This document shows positions 17,204 through 26,081 of a DNA stretch of 64,000 nucleotides, in pieces; the stretch's first letter is position 1; each line of letters opens with the position of its first letter. The position numbers and the translations under genes are program-made. This DNA comes from Thermohalobaculum sp039822785. GTDB lineage: Bacteria > Pseudomonadota > Alphaproteobacteria > Rhodobacterales > Rhodobacteraceae. The stretch covers positions 124,001 through 188,000 of the forward strand of contig JBCBMO010000002.1 of assembly GCA_039822785.1 (NCBI GenBank). Direction: 5' to 3'. Below the pieces are notes generated by a model. The model was not told the DNA's origin. It did not search any database and was given only the letters and a program-made list of their open reading frames with translations.

Positions 17204-18366
17204 GAAGACGGGCCGCGCAAGCGGTCGGAGAGGCTCTCGAACTCGCGGCGCAGCTCCTCGTTCTCGAACAGCATGTCGAAGCCCGGGGCCTCCATGGCCT
17301 CCAGCGCCTCGAACTCCAGGGTCGCAGCACGCATCACCTCCAGCAGTTGGAAGCTGGCGTCGACCGTGCGCAGGGTGTTGTCGGCCACGGCCAAGTCGCG
17401 GCGGGTCTCGAACAGGCGTCGGGCGACCTCGTCGCGCTGGCGCTCCAGCAGCATGCGATAGAGCGCGGCGGCCCGGCGGGTCAGCGCCTGGCTTTCGGCA
17501 TTGGCCTCCAGCACGCGGCGCTGCGCCGGCGTGGGGTTGTCGCGCAGCAGGCGCTTGGTGTCGGCCTCGGCCTTCTTCACCTCCTCCTCGATCGCATCGA
17601 GGCGGGGCAGATAGACCGCGTCGACCTTGTCGATGAAGAGCTCCTGCGCATGCGCAAGCAGCGCGATCAGCGTGGTGTGCAGGGTGTAGTAGCGCCTGGC
17701 GGCGGTCACTTCCTCCCCGCTCTCGGCCACCACGCGGCGCAGCTCCGCCGCGATGTCGCCGACCACGTCATGCGCCGCGGCGATGGCCAGGATATCGCCG
17801 CCCGTCACGCCGTTCAGCAGCAGGTCGGCCTGTGCATCGTCGACGGTCGCGCCGATCGCTGCCATGGCCGCGACAAAGGCCGCGCGGTTCGAGGCGATCA
17901 GCGCCTCGTCATCGGCGATCTCGGCCTCCAGCGCCGCGATGCGCGCGGCGATCCCGGCACGGTCGTCACGGCCCTGCATCTGCTCCCAGAAGCTGCGTTC
18001 CTCGGGCGCGAAGAGCGCCTCCTCCCGCAGCTTGGCGATCTCCTCCCGCGCCTCGTCGATGCGGGTCCGCGCCGCGGCGGTTGCGCGCTGGAGCGCCGTG
18101 ACCTCGGTGTCGGAGATCACGTCGAAGGCCTGGCTCAAAAGCCGCTCGGCGCGCTCCTCCGGCGTGCTGCGGGTCACCTGGTCGATGATCGTGGCCTCGC
18201 CATCGCGGGCCCGGCGGCGTTCCTCCGCCGCCTCGTCCAGCATGTCGCGGATCTCGCCGAAGCGCTCGATGGCGGGCGGCGTCTCAACGCTCTCGGCCGG
18301 TGCCTCGGCCCAGGCGGGCGCGGCGAGGACAAAGAGCAGAACAGGCACGGCAAGGGGGTGTTTCAT
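17200..18366 (-). CDS. Exported coiled-coil protein, unknown
   Basis: 388 residues with a signal peptide (MKHPLAVPVLLFVLAAPAWAEA, cleavage near residue 20). The rest is almost entirely charged, Ala-rich helix with probable coiled coils (for example EEERRRARDGEATI, ARTRIDEAREEIAKLREEAL, and the C-terminal FDMLFENEELRREFESLSDRL). No enzymatic motif is visible. It is probably periplasmic and structural. The stop overlaps the ATG of the downstream micro-ORF. It is transcribed in the same direction as the N-formylglutamate amidohydrolase-like gene upstream, 64 bp away. Confidence 0.8.
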   Translation of the reverse strand: MKHPLAVPVLLFVLAAPAWAEAPAESVETPPAIERFGEIRDMLDEAAEERRRARDGEATIIDQVTRSTPEERAERLLSQAFDVISDTEVTALQRATAAARTRIDEAREEIAKLREEALFAPEERSFWEQMQGRDDRAGIAARIAALEAEIADDEALIASNRAAFVAAMAAIGATVDDAQADLLLNGVTGGDILAIAAAHDVVGDIAAELRRVVAESGEEVTAARRYYTLHTTLIALLAHAQELFIDKVDAVYLPRLDAIEEEVKKAEADTKRLLRDNPTPAQRRVLEANAESQALTRRAAALYRMLLERQRDEVARRLFETRRDLAVADNTLRTVDASFQLLEVMRAATLEFEALEAMEAPGFDMLFENEELRREFESLSDRLRGPSS

Positions 18367-18430
18367 CGTCTCCTCCCGGTTGCCCTTGAAGTCGTGACGT
18401 TCACCGCCGTGTCAAGGCGGCGAGGGACGC

Positions 18431-19234
18431 TCATGCTGCGGGCTGCGCGCCCAGATGCGCCAGCGCCTTGATCAGGGCCCGCGTGACCAGCGCCGCCCAG
18501 ACCCGCTGGCCCGCTGCGCTGTCGATCAGGTCATGGCGCAGCTCGATCAGCGCATGCGGCAGACCCCGCTGGGTGCCGTGGCGGTTCATGCAATCGTTCG
18601 TCAGCTCGCCGGTATAGGGCTGGTTATCCCCGACGCAGAGGGGCGCGCCCTGGGGCGTCTGCTCCCCTGTCAGGGCCTCGATCAGCGGCTGCGGCAGGCG
18701 CCCGTCGCGGTCCCACAGCACGCCCACATGCCAGGGCCGCACGGGCCGGCCCCGCAGCTGCGGGGTGTAGGAGTGGATGGAGACGAGCACCGGCACCTGC
18801 CCCGACGCCTCGATCCCATCGATCGCCTCTCCCAGGGTGGCATGATAGGGGCGGTAATAGGCATCGAGCCTGCGCTCCCGCTCTGCCAGATCGGCATGGC
18901 GGTTGCCGGGAATGATCGTGCCGTCATAGAGCTTCATGAGCAGCGTGGGGTCGTCCTCTCCGCGGTTGGGATCGATCACCAGGCGCGAGAACCGCGACAG
19001 CACGGCGCCGGCGCCAAGCTCCCGCGCGATCTCCAGCGCCACGCCGCGCGCGCCCAGGTCATAGGCGATGTGGCGCCCCATCTCCGCCGCCGGCAGACCC
19101 AGGTCCAGGCCCGGCGGCACGATGTTGGTGGCATGGTCGCAGACAATCAGCACATTGGGGTAGAGGCTGTGCGCTGCGGGGGCGATCCGCTCGACCGGCG
19201 CGCCCTCCCAAGTCTGTCCGTCCGCCGATGCCAT
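18431..19234 (-). CDS. N-formylglutamate amidohydrolase family protein
   Basis: 267 residues. Family signatures include NVLIVCDHATNIVPPG near the N-terminus, LSRFSRLVIDPNR, the SIHSYTP motif and NDCMNRHGTQRGLPHALIELRHDLID. Members hydrolyse N-formyl-L-glutamate in histidine degradation or related amides, but no hut genes are nearby, so the substrate is uncertain. The ATG at 19234 (MASADGQTW) is chosen over a short Arg-rich upstream extension. It lies upstream of the coiled-coil/micro-ORF/DUF1244 cluster, possibly the same transcript. Confidence 0.88.
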   Translation of the reverse strand: MASADGQTWEGAPVERIAPAAHSLYPNVLIVCDHATNIVPPGLDLGLPAAEMGRHIAYDLGARGVALEIARELGAGAVLSRFSRLVIDPNRGEDDPTLLMKLYDGTIIPGNRHADLAERERRLDAYYRPYHATLGEAIDGIEASGQVPVLVSIHSYTPQLRGRPVRPWHVGVLWDRDGRLPQPLIEALTGEQTPQGAPLCVGDNQPYTGELTNDCMNRHGTQRGLPHALIELRHDLIDSAAGQRVWAALVTRALIKALAHLGAQPAA

Positions 19235-19423
19235 CTGCCGTCCCGTCCTATGCCGCACCGCGGGATGTACCGCGGATCAGGCGGCGGCGACAGAGCGGCT
19301 GCGGCCAATCCGGGTCCTCTCCCGTCCCGCCAAGCGAGAAGGCGTGAATGGTTGCATTGCCCAGCTTGCAACCCCGCGGTGGCCTGACAATGATCCGCCC
19401 AAATCGAGACAGGGGAGTGGGCC

Positions 19424-20875
19424 ATGCGCCGCAATCGTAGTGTCAAAATCGTCGCCACCGTTGGCCCCGCCTCCTCCAGCCGCGAGACGCTGCGGGCCCT
19501 TTTCGAGGCTGGCGTCGACGTCTTTCGCCTCAACATGAGCCACGGCACCCACGCCGATCAGGCGGAGCGGGTGCAGCTTATCCGCGATATCGAGCACGAG
19601 ATGCAGCGGCCCATCGGGATCCTCGGCGACCTGCAGGGGCCGAAACTGCGCGTCGGCCGCTTCACCGCCGGCAAGCATAGGCTCGCCATCGGCGACAAGT
19701 TCCGCTTCGACCTGGAGGACCGCGAGGGCGACGAGAGCCGGGTCTATCTGCCTCACCCCGAGATCTTCGCCGCGCTGAAGCCCGGCGCGCGCCTCTTGGT
19801 GAACGACGGCAAGATTCGCATGATCGTGGACGACTGCGGGCCGGAGTTTGCCAACTGCACCGTCCAGGTCGGCGGCGATATCTCGAACAACAAGGGCGTG
19901 AACGTGCCCGACGTGGTCCTGCCGCTGGCGGCCCTGACCGACAAGGACCGTGCCGATCTCGAATTCGTGCTCGGCCAGGGCGTCGACTGGCTGGCCCTCA
20001 GCTTCGTGCAGCGCCCCGAGGACGTGCTGGAGGCGCGGGAGCTGATCGGCGACCGCAAGGTCGCGATCATGGTCAAGGTGGAGAAGCCGGCCTGTGTCGA
20101 GCGCTTCGACGAGATCGCGGCGGTCTCGGACGGCATCATGGTCGCCCGCGGCGATCTGGGCGTCGAGATGGACAACGCCGATCTGCCGCCCATCCAGAAG
20201 CGCCTGGTGCGCAAGTGCCGCGCCGCTGCCAAGCCCGTCGTCGTGGCCACACAGATGCTGGAGAGCATGATCGAGAGCCCCGTACCCACGCGCGCCGAGG
20301 TGACGGATGTGGCCAATGCGATCTACGAGGGCGCGGATTGCGTGATGCTCTCGGCGGAGAGTGCCGCGGGCCAGTACCCCATCGAGTCCGTCGCCATGAT
20401 GAACCAGATCGCGCTGCGGGTTGAGGCGGAGGAGCTGCACCGCCAGATCATCGAGGCCGCGCGGGAGGTCGACCGCACCTCGGTCGCCGATGCGATCACC
20501 GCGGCCGCCCGAGAGGTGGCCGAGGCGACGGAGGTGAAGGCCATCGCCTGCTTCACCCACTCCGGCACCACGGCCTCGCTGATGGCGCGCGAACGCCCCA
20601 GTGTGCCGATCATCGCGCTGACCCCGATCCGAGAGACGGCGCGCAGGCTCTGCATGACCTGGGGGCTGCACTGCGAGATGGCCGAGCCGGTAGACCGCTT
20701 CAAGCTCGCCGTCGTCTCCGCCGTCCGGGCGGCCAAGGCCGCGGGCTTTGCCACCGACGCCGAGAAGATCGTCGTGACCGCCGGCGTCCCCTTCAACGTG
20801 TCCGGCACCACGAACATCCTCCGCGTCGCCCCCTGCAACGAAAAAGCGATCTACGAGGGCTCCGCGGAGTTCTGA
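19424..20875 (+). CDS. pyk: Pyruvate kinase
   Basis: 483 residues. Converts phosphoenolpyruvate plus ADP to pyruvate and ATP, the last step of lower glycolysis. Clear motifs: KIVATVGPAS at the N-terminus, FRLNMSHG, LGDLQGPKLRVG, the catalytic block MVKVEKPACVERFDEI, MVARGDLGVEM, and MLSAESAAGQYP. The C-terminal domain ends with the segment IVVTAGVPFNVSGTTNILRV. The length is normal for a bacterial enzyme. It is preceded by a divergent N-formylglutamate amidohydrolase-like gene with about 190 bp between, enough for two promoters. Confidence 0.97.
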   Translation: MRRNRSVKIVATVGPASSSRETLRALFEAGVDVFRLNMSHGTHADQAERVQLIRDIEHEMQRPIGILGDLQGPKLRVGRFTAGKHRLAIGDKFRFDLEDREGDESRVYLPHPEIFAALKPGARLLVNDGKIRMIVDDCGPEFANCTVQVGGDISNNKGVNVPDVVLPLAALTDKDRADLEFVLGQGVDWLALSFVQRPEDVLEARELIGDRKVAIMVKVEKPACVERFDEIAAVSDGIMVARGDLGVEMDNADLPPIQKRLVRKCRAAAKPVVVATQMLESMIESPVPTRAEVTDVANAIYEGADCVMLSAESAAGQYPIESVAMMNQIALRVEAEELHRQIIEAAREVDRTSVADAITAAAREVAEATEVKAIACFTHSGTTASLMARERPSVPIIALTPIRETARRLCMTWGLHCEMAEPVDRFKLAVVSAVRAAKAAGFATDAEKIVVTAGVPFNVSGTTNILRVAPCNEKAIYEGSAEF

Positions 20876-21000
20876 TTATTCTCTAAACCGCACGAAACAT
20901 TGCCGTCAGTCGGTGATTATCCATCTGGCGCGATCGATTACCTCTGTCTCAACGCAACGGGCAGGCCGCAGCCGGTCGCCCCGACACAGGAGACAGACCA

Positions 21001-21480
21001 ATGACTGCGACAACCGAGATCACCCGGACTGCCCCCTCGTTCCTCGATCGCATCGCCGCGCCGGCCCCGGCCACGCTGTCGGAGATCGCCGATACGACCC
21101 TGCGGGTCGCTGTCGGCCTCGCGCTCGTGCCCCACGGTGTCCAAAAGCTCTTCGGCTGGATGGGCGGCTATGGGCTGGAAGCGACCGGCCAGTTCTTCGA
21201 GACCCAGCTTGGCTTCGCCTACGGCTATCTTGCCGCGCTCGCGGCAGGCTCGATCGAGACCTTCGTGGCGCTCGCGCTCGCCCTAGGCCTTGCCACCCGC
21301 GCCGCGGCCGTGGTGATCGCCGCGCTGCTCGTGGTCGCGGCCACGGTGCATATCCCCGCGGGGTTCTTCTGGACCAACGGCGGCTGGGAGTATCCCGCGC
21401 TTTGGGCCGTCGCGGCCGCGGTCTTCGCGGTCAAGGGCGGTGGACGCTTCTCGCTCGATGCCCTGATCGCCCGGCGCTGA
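21001..21480 (+). CDS. DoxX family membrane protein
   Basis: 159 residues with four predicted transmembrane helices (about 35-52, 75-92, 98-118, 130-147). The segment RVAVGLALVPHGVQKLFGWMGGYGL is the usual DoxX N-terminal signature. DoxX-family proteins are small integral membrane proteins linked to redox homeostasis and quinone-related functions; the specific role is unknown. A GGAGACAGACC site precedes the ATG at 21001. It is convergent with the MscS gene, 27 bp between stops. Confidence 0.87.
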   Translation: MTATTEITRTAPSFLDRIAAPAPATLSEIADTTLRVAVGLALVPHGVQKLFGWMGGYGLEATGQFFETQLGFAYGYLAALAAGSIETFVALALALGLATRAAAVVIAALLVVAATVHIPAGFFWTNGGWEYPALWAVAAAVFAVKGGGRFSLDALIARR

Positions 21481-21507
21481 TCCGCCCCTCCCCCTGCCTG
21501 GGCGCGC

Positions 21508-23778
21508 TCAGGCGGGGGGCTCTGCCGCCTGCACCGCCTCCGCCGCGGCGGCGGCGGCCTCGCGCCGGGCCTCGGGGCTTTGGTCGTCGCCGTCGATGCG
21601 CACCCGCACCTCGCGCCGGGCAAACTGGATGCCGTTCTCGTCAAAGGCCTTTTGGACCCGGGCATAGATCTCCTTGCGCAGCACCCACTGGCGCCCGGGC
21701 TTGGCCATGAACTTGCCCCGCAGCACGATGCCGACATCGTTGACCTCCAACACGCCCTGGCTCTTGAAGGGCTGCAGGAAGTCCACGGCGAAGACCGGAT
21801 CGTCCATCATCTCCTTGCCGATCTGCTTGAAGAGCTTCTTCACCTTCCCAAGGTCCGTGTCGAAGGGCACCGTGAAGCGCAGCTTCATGATCACCCAGTC
21901 GCGGGAGTAGTTGGTGAGCTTGGGGATCTCGCCGAAGGGGATGGTGTGCACCGGCCCCTCGTGGTGGCGCAACTGAAGCGAACGGATCGAGATCTGCTCG
22001 ACCGTGCCGAAGGTCCCGTCGATCTCGACATACTCGCCCACGCGAAAGGCGTCATCGACCAGGAAGAAGACGCCGGAGACCACATCCGCCACCAGCTTCT
22101 GCGCGCCGAAGCCGATGGCGAGGCCCAGGATGCCGAGACCGGCGATGAGCGGCGCGATGCTGACGCCAAGGACAGAGAGCGCCTCGAAGGCCGTCGCGAG
22201 CACGATGACCACCTGCAGGGTGCGCAGCAGGAGCGGCAGCACGGTCGACAGGCGGCTGCCCCCTGCCCCGCCGCCCTCGCCGCCGGTGTCGACCTCGTCG
22301 TCGTCGTCCTGCTCTGGCACCTCGGCGGCAATCCGGGCGCGCAGCCAGAGGGTGACCGCCTCGAACACGAGATAGCCGAGCGCGATGATCCCGGCGGCCT
22401 CCAGCAAGCCGACACCGGCCTGCGCGGGGAGCGGCCCCATGCTGACGACGTTGGGGTCGATATTCCAGAAATCAACGATGAAGACGAGCAGCAGCGAGAA
22501 GGTGGCGACCCGGCCCATGCGCACGAAGCCCCGGCGCCGTGCGATGGCGGTCGCATGCCGAACTTCGCCGGCTCGAGGCGTTGGGATCGGCACCAGATGG
22601 GCCGCAAGGCTGCGGATCGCGGTATCGGCCAGCGGCGAGAGGATCACGACGATCGTGGTGACGGTGAGCCGCCCGTCCAGCAGCCCCCAAAGACCGAAGC
22701 CCGCCAGAACCTCGCTCAGCACCCAAGCACAGGCGATAAGGCCGATGGCGACGTAAGGATAGGCCTGGGCGACGCGCCGCTCGATGGGCCCTGCCGTCTC
22801 GTTGCTCAGCAGGACCTGCTGCAGCCCGGCGCGCACCCGCCAGATCACGCCGACGAGCCAGACTGTCGAGAGCAGGGTCAGCCAAAAGCCGAGCCGCATG
22901 CTCTCCAGATCGACGCCGTGCCCACCGAGGAAGCTGAGCGCGTACTGTGTGAGCCCAACGAGCAAAGCAAAACCGATAGCACCACGATGGAGCGTCTTGG
23001 CGGAGCGATCGTCGAGGCGCAGCAGGCGCATCTGCGGCTGATGGGGTGCGAGGAAGAAACGGCCGATGGCGACGGTCAGGCGCGCATAGAGCACCGGGAT
23101 CGTCAGGAAGAAGGTCAGGATCAGATAGCTGATCGGCTCCGGCGGGGCCGCGACGGCCATGACCATCCATGCAGCCAGGATGAAGGCCGCGACGCCCGCC
23201 GCCTCCCAGAGTAGACGATGCAGCAAGAACCGCAGGCTCAGCGACAGGGTCGCCTTGGTGGCATCTTCCACCGGCGGGACGGCGGCAGGCAAGATGCGCG
23301 CAACCCCGCGTTCAGCCAGATGGCCCAGGCCGAGGGAGACCGCAAGCACCGCCAGGAGGTGGAGCGTGCCAGTGAACCCGCGGGGTTCCCAGAATTTGCC
23401 AACGCCCTCCGCGACACCGCCGGGAATGTTCACCGCGCGCTGGAGCGAGAGTAAGACCGAGCTTGCAAAGGTGCTCGCCGCCGTCTCGATGGTCTCGCGA
23501 AAGCCGCCGCCGGCCGCTGCGGCGGCGCGGTCCGTGGCCACCGCGTCCAAACGCTCGAGCAGCAGGGCGCGAACCTGCTGGTCGGAAAGCCGCGAGACCA
23601 TCTCGCGCACAGCCTCTGGTGTGTCGGGGATGGTCTCGGGCACGGTTACGGACTGATCGCTGCCAGCGGCGCCGCCATAGCCCGTCGCTTGGGCGGCAAC
23701 CGGCACCGGCGCCAGGAGCAGGAGGCAAAGCAGGACGGCAAGCCCGCCGATCACGCCGGCGCCACTGGGTCTGCGCAT
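21508..23778 (-). CDS. Large MscS-family mechanosensitive channel
   Basis: 756 residues. Signal peptide (to about residue 30, ...APVPVAAQ), a periplasmic region, many transmembrane helices, then the conserved MscS core near the C-terminus: pore helix AGLGILGLAIGFGAQKLVADVVSGVFFLVDD, the beta domain (GEYVEIDGTFGTVEQISIRS...TIPFGEIPKLTNYSRDW) and the mixed alpha/beta tail. The size and extra helices resemble the YbiO/YnaI-type large channels. Gates ion and osmolyte efflux under hypo-osmotic shock. The ATG at 23778 begins the signal peptide. A second gene of this class is at the right end of the window. Confidence 0.92.
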   Translation of the reverse strand: MRRPSGAGVIGGLAVLLCLLLLAPVPVAAQATGYGGAAGSDQSVTVPETIPDTPEAVREMVSRLSDQQVRALLLERLDAVATDRAAAAAGGGFRETIETAASTFASSVLLSLQRAVNIPGGVAEGVGKFWEPRGFTGTLHLLAVLAVSLGLGHLAERGVARILPAAVPPVEDATKATLSLSLRFLLHRLLWEAAGVAAFILAAWMVMAVAAPPEPISYLILTFFLTIPVLYARLTVAIGRFFLAPHQPQMRLLRLDDRSAKTLHRGAIGFALLVGLTQYALSFLGGHGVDLESMRLGFWLTLLSTVWLVGVIWRVRAGLQQVLLSNETAGPIERRVAQAYPYVAIGLIACAWVLSEVLAGFGLWGLLDGRLTVTTIVVILSPLADTAIRSLAAHLVPIPTPRAGEVRHATAIARRRGFVRMGRVATFSLLLVFIVDFWNIDPNVVSMGPLPAQAGVGLLEAAGIIALGYLVFEAVTLWLRARIAAEVPEQDDDDEVDTGGEGGGAGGSRLSTVLPLLLRTLQVVIVLATAFEALSVLGVSIAPLIAGLGILGLAIGFGAQKLVADVVSGVFFLVDDAFRVGEYVEIDGTFGTVEQISIRSLQLRHHEGPVHTIPFGEIPKLTNYSRDWVIMKLRFTVPFDTDLGKVKKLFKQIGKEMMDDPVFAVDFLQPFKSQGVLEVNDVGIVLRGKFMAKPGRQWVLRKEIYARVQKAFDENGIQFARREVRVRIDGDDQSPEARREAAAAAAEAVQAAEPPA

Positions 23779-23914
23779 GCCTCGCCTCCTCGCCTCGCCT
23801 TGGCGCCGTTCCGACGCCCGGGCCGGCAAGGTGACCGGAGTGACGAGCACACTCAAGCCACCGCACCGCCAGACCGTGCGGCCGCGGCGCCATCGCAACA
23901 ACCGGCAGAACGCA

Positions 23915-23943
23915 AGGGGCCGCCATCGGCGATGGCGGCCCCT
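23915..23943 (-). terminator. Terminator downstream of rplY
   Basis: A perfect 13-bp stem AGGGGCCGCCATC with a 3-nt loop starts 26 bp after the rplY stop and is followed on the minus strand by TTGCGTTC. It lies between rplY and the MscS gene. Confidence 0.7.
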
Positions 23944-23968
23944 CAGAAGCGTGACAAAGGCGGCGAGG

Positions 23969-24589
23969 TCAGCCCTCTGCCGCTTCCTCCTCGCCCTCTT
24001 CCTCATCCTCGCTGGCCAACAGGCCGCGCGGCGCCGAGATGTTGGCGATCATGAAGTCGCGGTCGGTGATCGTCGGCACGCAGCGCGCCGGTAGCGTGAT
24101 GTTCGAGATCTTGATGGTGTCGCCGATGACAAGGCCCGTGAGATCCACGGTCAGGTGATCGGGGATGGCGCTTGCCGGGACCTTGAGCTCGACCTCGGGG
24201 CGCACGACGGTCAGCACGCCGCCGCGCTTGATGCCCGGCGCATCCTCGTGGTTCACGAACTCGACCGGGATCGAGAGGTTGATGCGCGAGCGCTCGGACA
24301 GCCGCAGGAAGTCCACATGCTCCGGCATGTCGAGCACCACGTCGCGCTGGACAGCGCGGCAGATCACGGTCTGCACGTTGCCATCGACATTCAGCTTGAT
24401 GAGCCGGGACAGGAACTTGCCGTCCTTCAAGCGCTTCAGCAGCACGTTGTGCCGCACGTTGACGGCCTCGGGGTCCTTGCCACCGCCATACACCACCCCG
24501 GGCACGAAGCCCTCGCGACGGGCGGAACGGGCAGCCCCTTTGCCCACGCCCTCGCGGCGGGTGACGTCGAGTTCGATCGTCTTCGCCAT
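23969..24589 (-). CDS. rplY: 50S ribosomal protein L25 (bL25, Ctc type)
   Basis: 206 residues, the long form with N-terminal L25 5S-rRNA-binding domain (GKGAARSARREGFVPGVVYGGGKDP) and the C-terminal TL5/Ctc beta domain (FVNHEDAPGIKRGGVLTVVRPEVELKVPA...HLTVDLTGLVIGDTIKISNI). It ends in a very acidic tail (EDEEEGEEEAAEG), common for this form. A ribosome site AGGAGAGACC precedes the ATG at 24589. The peptidyl-tRNA hydrolase gene that often follows rplY is not next to it here. Confidence 0.95.
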   Translation of the reverse strand: MAKTIELDVTRREGVGKGAARSARREGFVPGVVYGGGKDPEAVNVRHNVLLKRLKDGKFLSRLIKLNVDGNVQTVICRAVQRDVVLDMPEHVDFLRLSERSRINLSIPVEFVNHEDAPGIKRGGVLTVVRPEVELKVPASAIPDHLTVDLTGLVIGDTIKISNITLPARCVPTITDRDFMIANISAPRGLLASEDEEEGEEEAAEG

Positions 24590-24731
24590 TGGTCTCTCCT
24601 AAGGTTCCACGCCGACGCGATCCTCCAGGGGTGTAAGCGCGTCGGAAGCGGGCTTATTCCCGCATCGCCAGCGATTTTCAAGGGGCAAAGACCGCGCCAG
24701 GCGCTAGAGCCGCCTTCGCCGGGCCGCGGCC

Positions 24732-25985
24732 TTAGCGGACGGCCGCGGCATCCGTGGCGTCATAGGGTCGAAAGTCGGGCGGATGCGGCAGCCATGACCC
24801 GCCCTGCAGCCCGATCTCATAGCCCAGCTCATAGAGCTCGCGCATATAGACCGGATCGAACAGCTCCTCGGCCTCGGCGTTGAAGTCGCGGGGGATCGCG
24901 AGGACGTTCATGTCCATCCCGTCGCGCTGCGCGATGGCAAAGAGCCGGTAAAGATCACCCCCGCCGGAGCCGCCGATCAGGCTGGAGGCCGCCCGCGCCG
25001 CAATCGAGAACAGTCGCGGACGCGTGGGATCGTAGCTCTTGGTCAGCTTGTTGTTGACGATCACGTAGATCGAGCGGTCGAGGTCGCGCCCCGCAAGCTG
25101 GTCAAAGGACCGGATCGAGAACTGCGGGCTGAACAGCATGACCTGCTGCGTCGCCCCGCCATCCACATGCATCTCGTCGCGCTGCTGCCCGGTCGCCGTT
25201 TCCACGGGGATCAGCACCGGCGGAAAGGCGGCGGGGATGGCGGAGGAGGCCTGGATCACGTCGTGGATCAGGCGCTTCGCCTGGGGGTGGCCGGTGGCGG
25301 CGATGTTGGTCAGGTTCCAGACCACCGGGCGCGAGGCGTCGATGTTGGTCGTGCCGACCAGCAGCACGCGGCCCTGATCATGGGCGACGGCCAGTTCCCG
25401 CACGACATCGTCGTCGACGTATTGCTCGATCAGCGCGCGATAGCCCGAGGCATCCAGCAGCGAGGTGCCGCCCGTGAGCCCCGCAAAGATCGTGGGGATG
25501 ACCAGATCATCGGTCTCGAAATCACCGGCATAGATCTCCCGCAGGTCGTCGTCGTACTCGGGCCCGAGAAAGGCGTAGAGCGCGATGATGGCGCCGGTAC
25601 TGACGCCCGTGACCGCCTCAAAGGTCGGCCGGTCGCCACGGGCGGTCCATCCCGCCAGAACGCCGGCCCCAAAGGCGCCGTCCGGCCCGCCGCCGGAGAG
25701 CGCGAGGCTCTCCCACTCCGCATTGTCGAGAATGTTGCCCTCGCCCCGCCGGCTTTGCAGAAAGGTGATCCGCTCGGTCAGGATCTCGCGCAATTCGTCC
25801 TCGTCGACAAAGTCGCCCCAGGTGCGCAGAAAGCCCCGCTCGATCCCGTAGGGCTTTGCGTCCCGGATCTCCGCCTCCTGCACCGGCGCGCGGACAAGCA
25901 CCGTGGTGCAGGCGCCGAGCAGCACGAGCGTCAGCGGCAGGACCCGGCGCAGGATGCGCCAGGGGCGAGAGGCGTCGTTCGTCAC
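24732..25985 (-). CDS. Patatin-like phospholipase, predicted lipoprotein
   Basis: 417 residues from a GTG at 25985, which has GGAGGATCC upstream; the first ATG (26033) lacks such a site. The N-terminal hydrophobic stretch ends in a lipobox (LVLLGAC). The patatin domain contains the oxyanion-hole SGGGPDGAFGAG, the nucleophile elbow GVSTG and the catalytic Asp in VDGGA. Serine lipid acyl hydrolase anchored in the envelope; the substrate is unknown. Its neighbours do not define a pathway, though the upstream LysM-rhodanese gene has the same orientation with 96 bp between. Confidence 0.88.
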   Translation of the reverse strand: MTNDASRPWRILRRVLPLTLVLLGACTTVLVRAPVQEAEIRDAKPYGIERGFLRTWGDFVDEDELREILTERITFLQSRRGEGNILDNAEWESLALSGGGPDGAFGAGVLAGWTARGDRPTFEAVTGVSTGAIIALYAFLGPEYDDDLREIYAGDFETDDLVIPTIFAGLTGGTSLLDASGYRALIEQYVDDDVVRELAVAHDQGRVLLVGTTNIDASRPVVWNLTNIAATGHPQAKRLIHDVIQASSAIPAAFPPVLIPVETATGQQRDEMHVDGGATQQVMLFSPQFSIRSFDQLAGRDLDRSIYVIVNNKLTKSYDPTRPRLFSIAARAASSLIGGSGGGDLYRLFAIAQRDGMDMNVLAIPRDFNAEAEELFDPVYMRELYELGYEIGLQGGSWLPHPPDFRPYDATDAAAVR

Positions 25986-26081
25986 GGCTGGATCCTCCGG
26001 GGCAGGGTCTGGGCGCAGTCTGCCCGATGGCATACCGCCGCGGCAATCGCGGAGGCGCCCGATCAGGGCAGACCGCGGACC